DNA of 64,000 nucleotides from an uncultured Sutterella sp. (lineage in GTDB: Bacteria > Pseudomonadota > Gammaproteobacteria > Burkholderiales > Burkholderiaceae_F). Made by a program: the position numbers and the translations under genes. Where the stretch lies: positions 248,001 to 312,000 of the forward strand of contig CAJKAP010000001.1 of the NCBI GenBank assembly GCA_905197905.1. Reading direction: 5' to 3'. Below are positions 61,966 to 64,000 of this stretch, one piece after another. The notes below the pieces were generated by a model. That model was not told the DNA's origin. It ran no database searches and was given only the letters and a program-made list of their open reading frames with translations. Positions within the stretch are counted from its first letter, which is position 1. Every line of letters begins with the position of its first letter.

Positions 61966-62856
61966 TTAGCGGTGAGAGGACTTTAGCAGACGATTCATTT
62001 TCGCTTTAAAGAGCGGGAGCGAGAGCGCAATCGCGACCAAGACCGCTGTGAAAAGCTTCAAGTCGTTTGGCGGCATCCCGAGTTCAAGGACGAGCGCAAT
62101 GACTAAACGATAGATAATCGACCCCATTACGACGGCAACCAAATAGTGCTTAAAGCTGGAGTTGCCGATAATGACTTCGCCGATGATCACGCTCGCGAGA
62201 CCAATCACGATGGTCCCAACGCCCATGCCCACATCCGCAAAGCCATTGTTTTGTGCCACCACAGCGCCAGAGAGCGCTACGAGAGCGTTCGAGATCACAA
62301 GACCCAACACCACCATCACGTTGGTGTTAATCCCTTGCGCACGGGCCATCTGCGGATTAAAGCCTGTGGCTCGAATCGCCGTGCCAAGCTCCGTGCCAAA
62401 GAACCAATAGATGCAGTTCACTACGATTGCTGTGACGATAAACCCAATGAGACAGGCTACCCACACCGAAGAGAGACCCGTGACCTGTTCGAGCCACGTA
62501 AAGATCGTCTCATCTTGCAGTAGCGAGATGTTCGCCTTGCCCATCACATGAAGATTGATGGAATAAAGGCCGATCATCGTCAGAATCCCCGCGAGCAAAG
62601 CAGGAATTTTGAGTTTGGTGGTGAGAAAACCTGTCACCGCCCCAGCAAGTGCCCCCGCAACGAGTGCGAGGAGAAACGCAGCGACAAAACCACAACCCGA
62701 GGAAATCGCGGTTGCAGCGACAGCTGCCCCTAGAGGAAAACTTCCTTCGACCGACAAATCAGCGATGTCAAGTACGCGGAAGGTTAGAAAAACGCCTAGT
62801 GCCAAAATGGACCACTGTAGGCCTTGTGCAATTGTCGATATTAAAAGCTCAGTCAT
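61966..62856 (-). CDS. ABC importer permease (TrpY-like)
   Basis: 296-residue permease with eight to nine helices, related to the branched-chain amino-acid/ribose permease fold. The conserved LDIADLSVEGSFPLGAAVAA (about 29-48) and GLVISNALVALSGAVVAQ are typical of the permeases paired with ABC-sub-bind (DUF534/TrpX) proteins. AAGGA precedes the ATG. Its stop is 16 bp before the ATPase gene start. Confidence 0.9.
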   Translation of the reverse strand: MTELLISTIAQGLQWSILALGVFLTFRVLDIADLSVEGSFPLGAAVAATAISSGCGFVAAFLLALVAGALAGAVTGFLTTKLKIPALLAGILTMIGLYSINLHVMGKANISLLQDETIFTWLEQVTGLSSVWVACLIGFIVTAIVVNCIYWFFGTELGTAIRATGFNPQMARAQGINTNVMVVLGLVISNALVALSGAVVAQNNGFADVGMGVGTIVIGLASVIIGEVIIGNSSFKHYLVAVVMGSIIYRLVIALVLELGMPPNDLKLFTAVLVAIALSLPLFKAKMNRLLKSSHR

Positions 62857-62975
62857 TGTCTCATCCTTGAGGTTTTAGGTACCCGGCGAAACACGGTCAA
62901 TCTCAATAGGTTTCGCTAGTTTTGTTGTGTAGCTCAGCCTTCTAGCGAAGGTTATGAGCATCGGTTATAGAGACG
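62857..62975 (-). promoter_or_regulatory. Hairpin-containing spacer between binding-protein and permease genes
   Basis: Contains CCTTC-TAGC-GAAGG and GCGAAAC/GTTTCGC hairpins, without a clear T tract. Such spacers often protect the upstream mRNA so that the binding protein is made in excess over the membrane subunits. Confidence 0.4.
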
Positions 62976-63977
62976 TTATTCGACTTTAGTCGCTTTGCTA
63001 AGAATATCTTCGGGAATCGTAAGACCCAAAGCCTTAGCGGTTTTGACATTCACAATCACGTTATCAGCGTGTTGCGTCTGGATCGGCATATCAGCGGGTT
63101 TCGCTTTGCCTTCCAAAATGTCTGCGCCCATCTGTCCCGTCATCTTGCCTAAGGTGTAGTAGTCGATGGCGATCGAGGCGAGAGCGCCCTGACGAACCAT
63201 ACCGCCTTCAGCAGCAACGACCGGCAACTTAGCCGGCATCGTGGCTTTCATCAAAGCAGGGAGTGCGCTAGCGACGACGTTATCGGTCGGCAAGTAAATG
63301 GCATCAACCTTATCCTTCAAGCTGTTAACGGCCTGCTGCAGGTCGTTTACCGTCGTCACGGTCGATTCCACCACGTTGAGGTTCAACTGTGCGGCGGCTT
63401 CACGGAGCAACTTCATTTGGTATTCGGAGTTGATTTCGCTCGAATTGTAGATCGTGCCAATGTTCTTCGCCTGCGGGACCAATTTCACCAAGAGTTCCAC
63501 CTGTTCTTTAACGGGGTTAATGTCGGAGACACCCGTCACGTTGCCGCCCGGCTTTTCGTTGCTCTGAACGAGCTTGGCGATTTCAAAATTCGTGACTGCC
63601 GTTGCGACGATGGGGATATCTTTGGTGGCACCAGCAACAGACTGCGCAGCAGGGGTTGCAATAGCGAAGATGACTTTGTCTTTATTGGAGACGAAGCGTT
63701 GAGCGATGTTGTGGAGGTTAGATTGATCGGCCTGAGCGTTCTGGCGATCGAGTTGGATGTTGACACCGTCTTTGAAACCGCGTTCGGCTAAGGCATCAAC
63801 GATACCGCGATTGGCTGCGTCGAGAGCGTCGTGCTCAACTAGCTGAACAATACCAATCGGGGTCAAATTTGTTGCGGCACCGGCTTTCGGTGCATCCTTT
63901 TCATCCCCACAGCCAGCCAAGCTAGCCATGAGGGCTCCCGCGACAGCGAGAGACACCATTGACATGGGTTTAATCAT
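62976..63977 (-). CDS. ABC importer substrate-binding lipoprotein (TrpX-like)
   Basis: 333-residue lipoprotein with lipobox SLAGC (Cys about residue 23). The ABC-substrate-binding fold shows GIVQLVEHDALDAANRGIVDALAERG (about 43-68) and repeated Rossmann-like halves, e.g. KNIGTIYNSSEINSEYQMKLLREAA and AIYLPTDNVVASALPALMKA, typical of the TrpX (DUF534) family. First gene of the importer operon. Tryptophan, tyrosine or another small ligand is possible; sequence does not decide. Confidence 0.9.
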   Translation of the reverse strand: MIKPMSMVSLAVAGALMASLAGCGDEKDAPKAGAATNLTPIGIVQLVEHDALDAANRGIVDALAERGFKDGVNIQLDRQNAQADQSNLHNIAQRFVSNKDKVIFAIATPAAQSVAGATKDIPIVATAVTNFEIAKLVQSNEKPGGNVTGVSDINPVKEQVELLVKLVPQAKNIGTIYNSSEINSEYQMKLLREAAAQLNLNVVESTVTTVNDLQQAVNSLKDKVDAIYLPTDNVVASALPALMKATMPAKLPVVAAEGGMVRQGALASIAIDYYTLGKMTGQMGADILEGKAKPADMPIQTQHADNVIVNVKTAKALGLTIPEDILSKATKVE

Positions 63978-64000
63978 GATTTTTCTCCATTGGGTTTGAG

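Noticed and set aside
1..64000. CRISPR arrays, tRNA or rRNA genes, insertion sequences, prophage
   Set aside because: No regular repeat-spacer array, no tRNA T-arm/CCA pattern, no transposase, integrase or phage structural gene was seen on reading both strands.

Overview
The window looks like chromosomal core DNA of a host-associated, anaerobically respiring betaproteobacterium, most likely a member of the Sutterellaceae (Sutterella / Parasutterella / Turicimonas group). This is an inference. It rests on the mid-range GC, on protein types (OmpR/EnvZ, NsrR, a betaproteobacterial-type porin, RnfH, RlhA, PanF/YhdT), and on the strongly anaerobic gene content: two class III ribonucleotide reductases, an octahaem nitrite reductase, and a Tat-exported flavoprotein paired with a tetrahaem cytochrome. 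I see no tRNA, rRNA, CRISPR array, insertion sequence or prophage.

Layout. 1-9.1 kb: EnvZ-like kinase (cut by the window edge) and OmpR, a small exported protein, then a tight operon tsaB-rimI-uracil-DNA glycosylase-yhdT-panF followed by a Na/Pi cotransporter. 9.1-18.1 kb: a major porin with a clear promoter, guaA and guaB, and two tandem long-chain acyl-CoA synthetases. 18.1-22.5 kb: a 1.3-kb intergenic region holding a small-RNA candidate, an FNR/FixK-type box and paired NrdR boxes, then nrdD, a separate 63-residue glycyl-radical-domain gene, and nrdG. 22.5-33.4 kb: HU, a Sel1-repeat protein, an envelope protein, a lipoprotein, a strongly structured intergenic region, MFS and Pit transporters, smpB/rnfH, and a Na+:alanine-type symporter with a long leader. 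33.9-36.7 kb: octahaem nitrite reductase and CcmI. 36.7-46.2 kb: DUF1266-like protein, rlhA, an exported ankyrin protein, tatD, and a tripartite ABC-2/HlyD/TolC-type exporter without its own ATPase. 46.6-53.2 kb: nitrobindin-like protein, PlpD-type patatin autotransporter, lipoprotein, and a second, E. coli-type nrdD/nrdG pair. 53.9-60.1 kb: LysR and Crp/Fnr regulators converging beside the flavoprotein/tetrahaem-cytochrome reductase, a nitroreductase divergent from an XRE regulator, and nsrR. 60.1-64 kb: a multi-hairpin RNA candidate and a TrpXYZ-like ABC importer.

The most unusual signal is non-coding. An approximately 330-nt region at 60712-61040 has a -10 element, about eight hairpins and a Rho-independent terminator. 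Three hairpin loops present anti-Shine-Dalgarno sequence, one of which copies the 16S rRNA 3' tail; three more present UUGGUC. Two shorter candidates (about 18452-18581 and 23453-23546) carry the same two sequence elements, which suggests a family of regulatory RNAs. A further structured region lies at about 26155-26440. The other notable protein-level observation is the NrdD whose glycyl-radical domain is encoded as a separate gene, in frame and separated by one stop codon plus a fresh ribosome-binding site.
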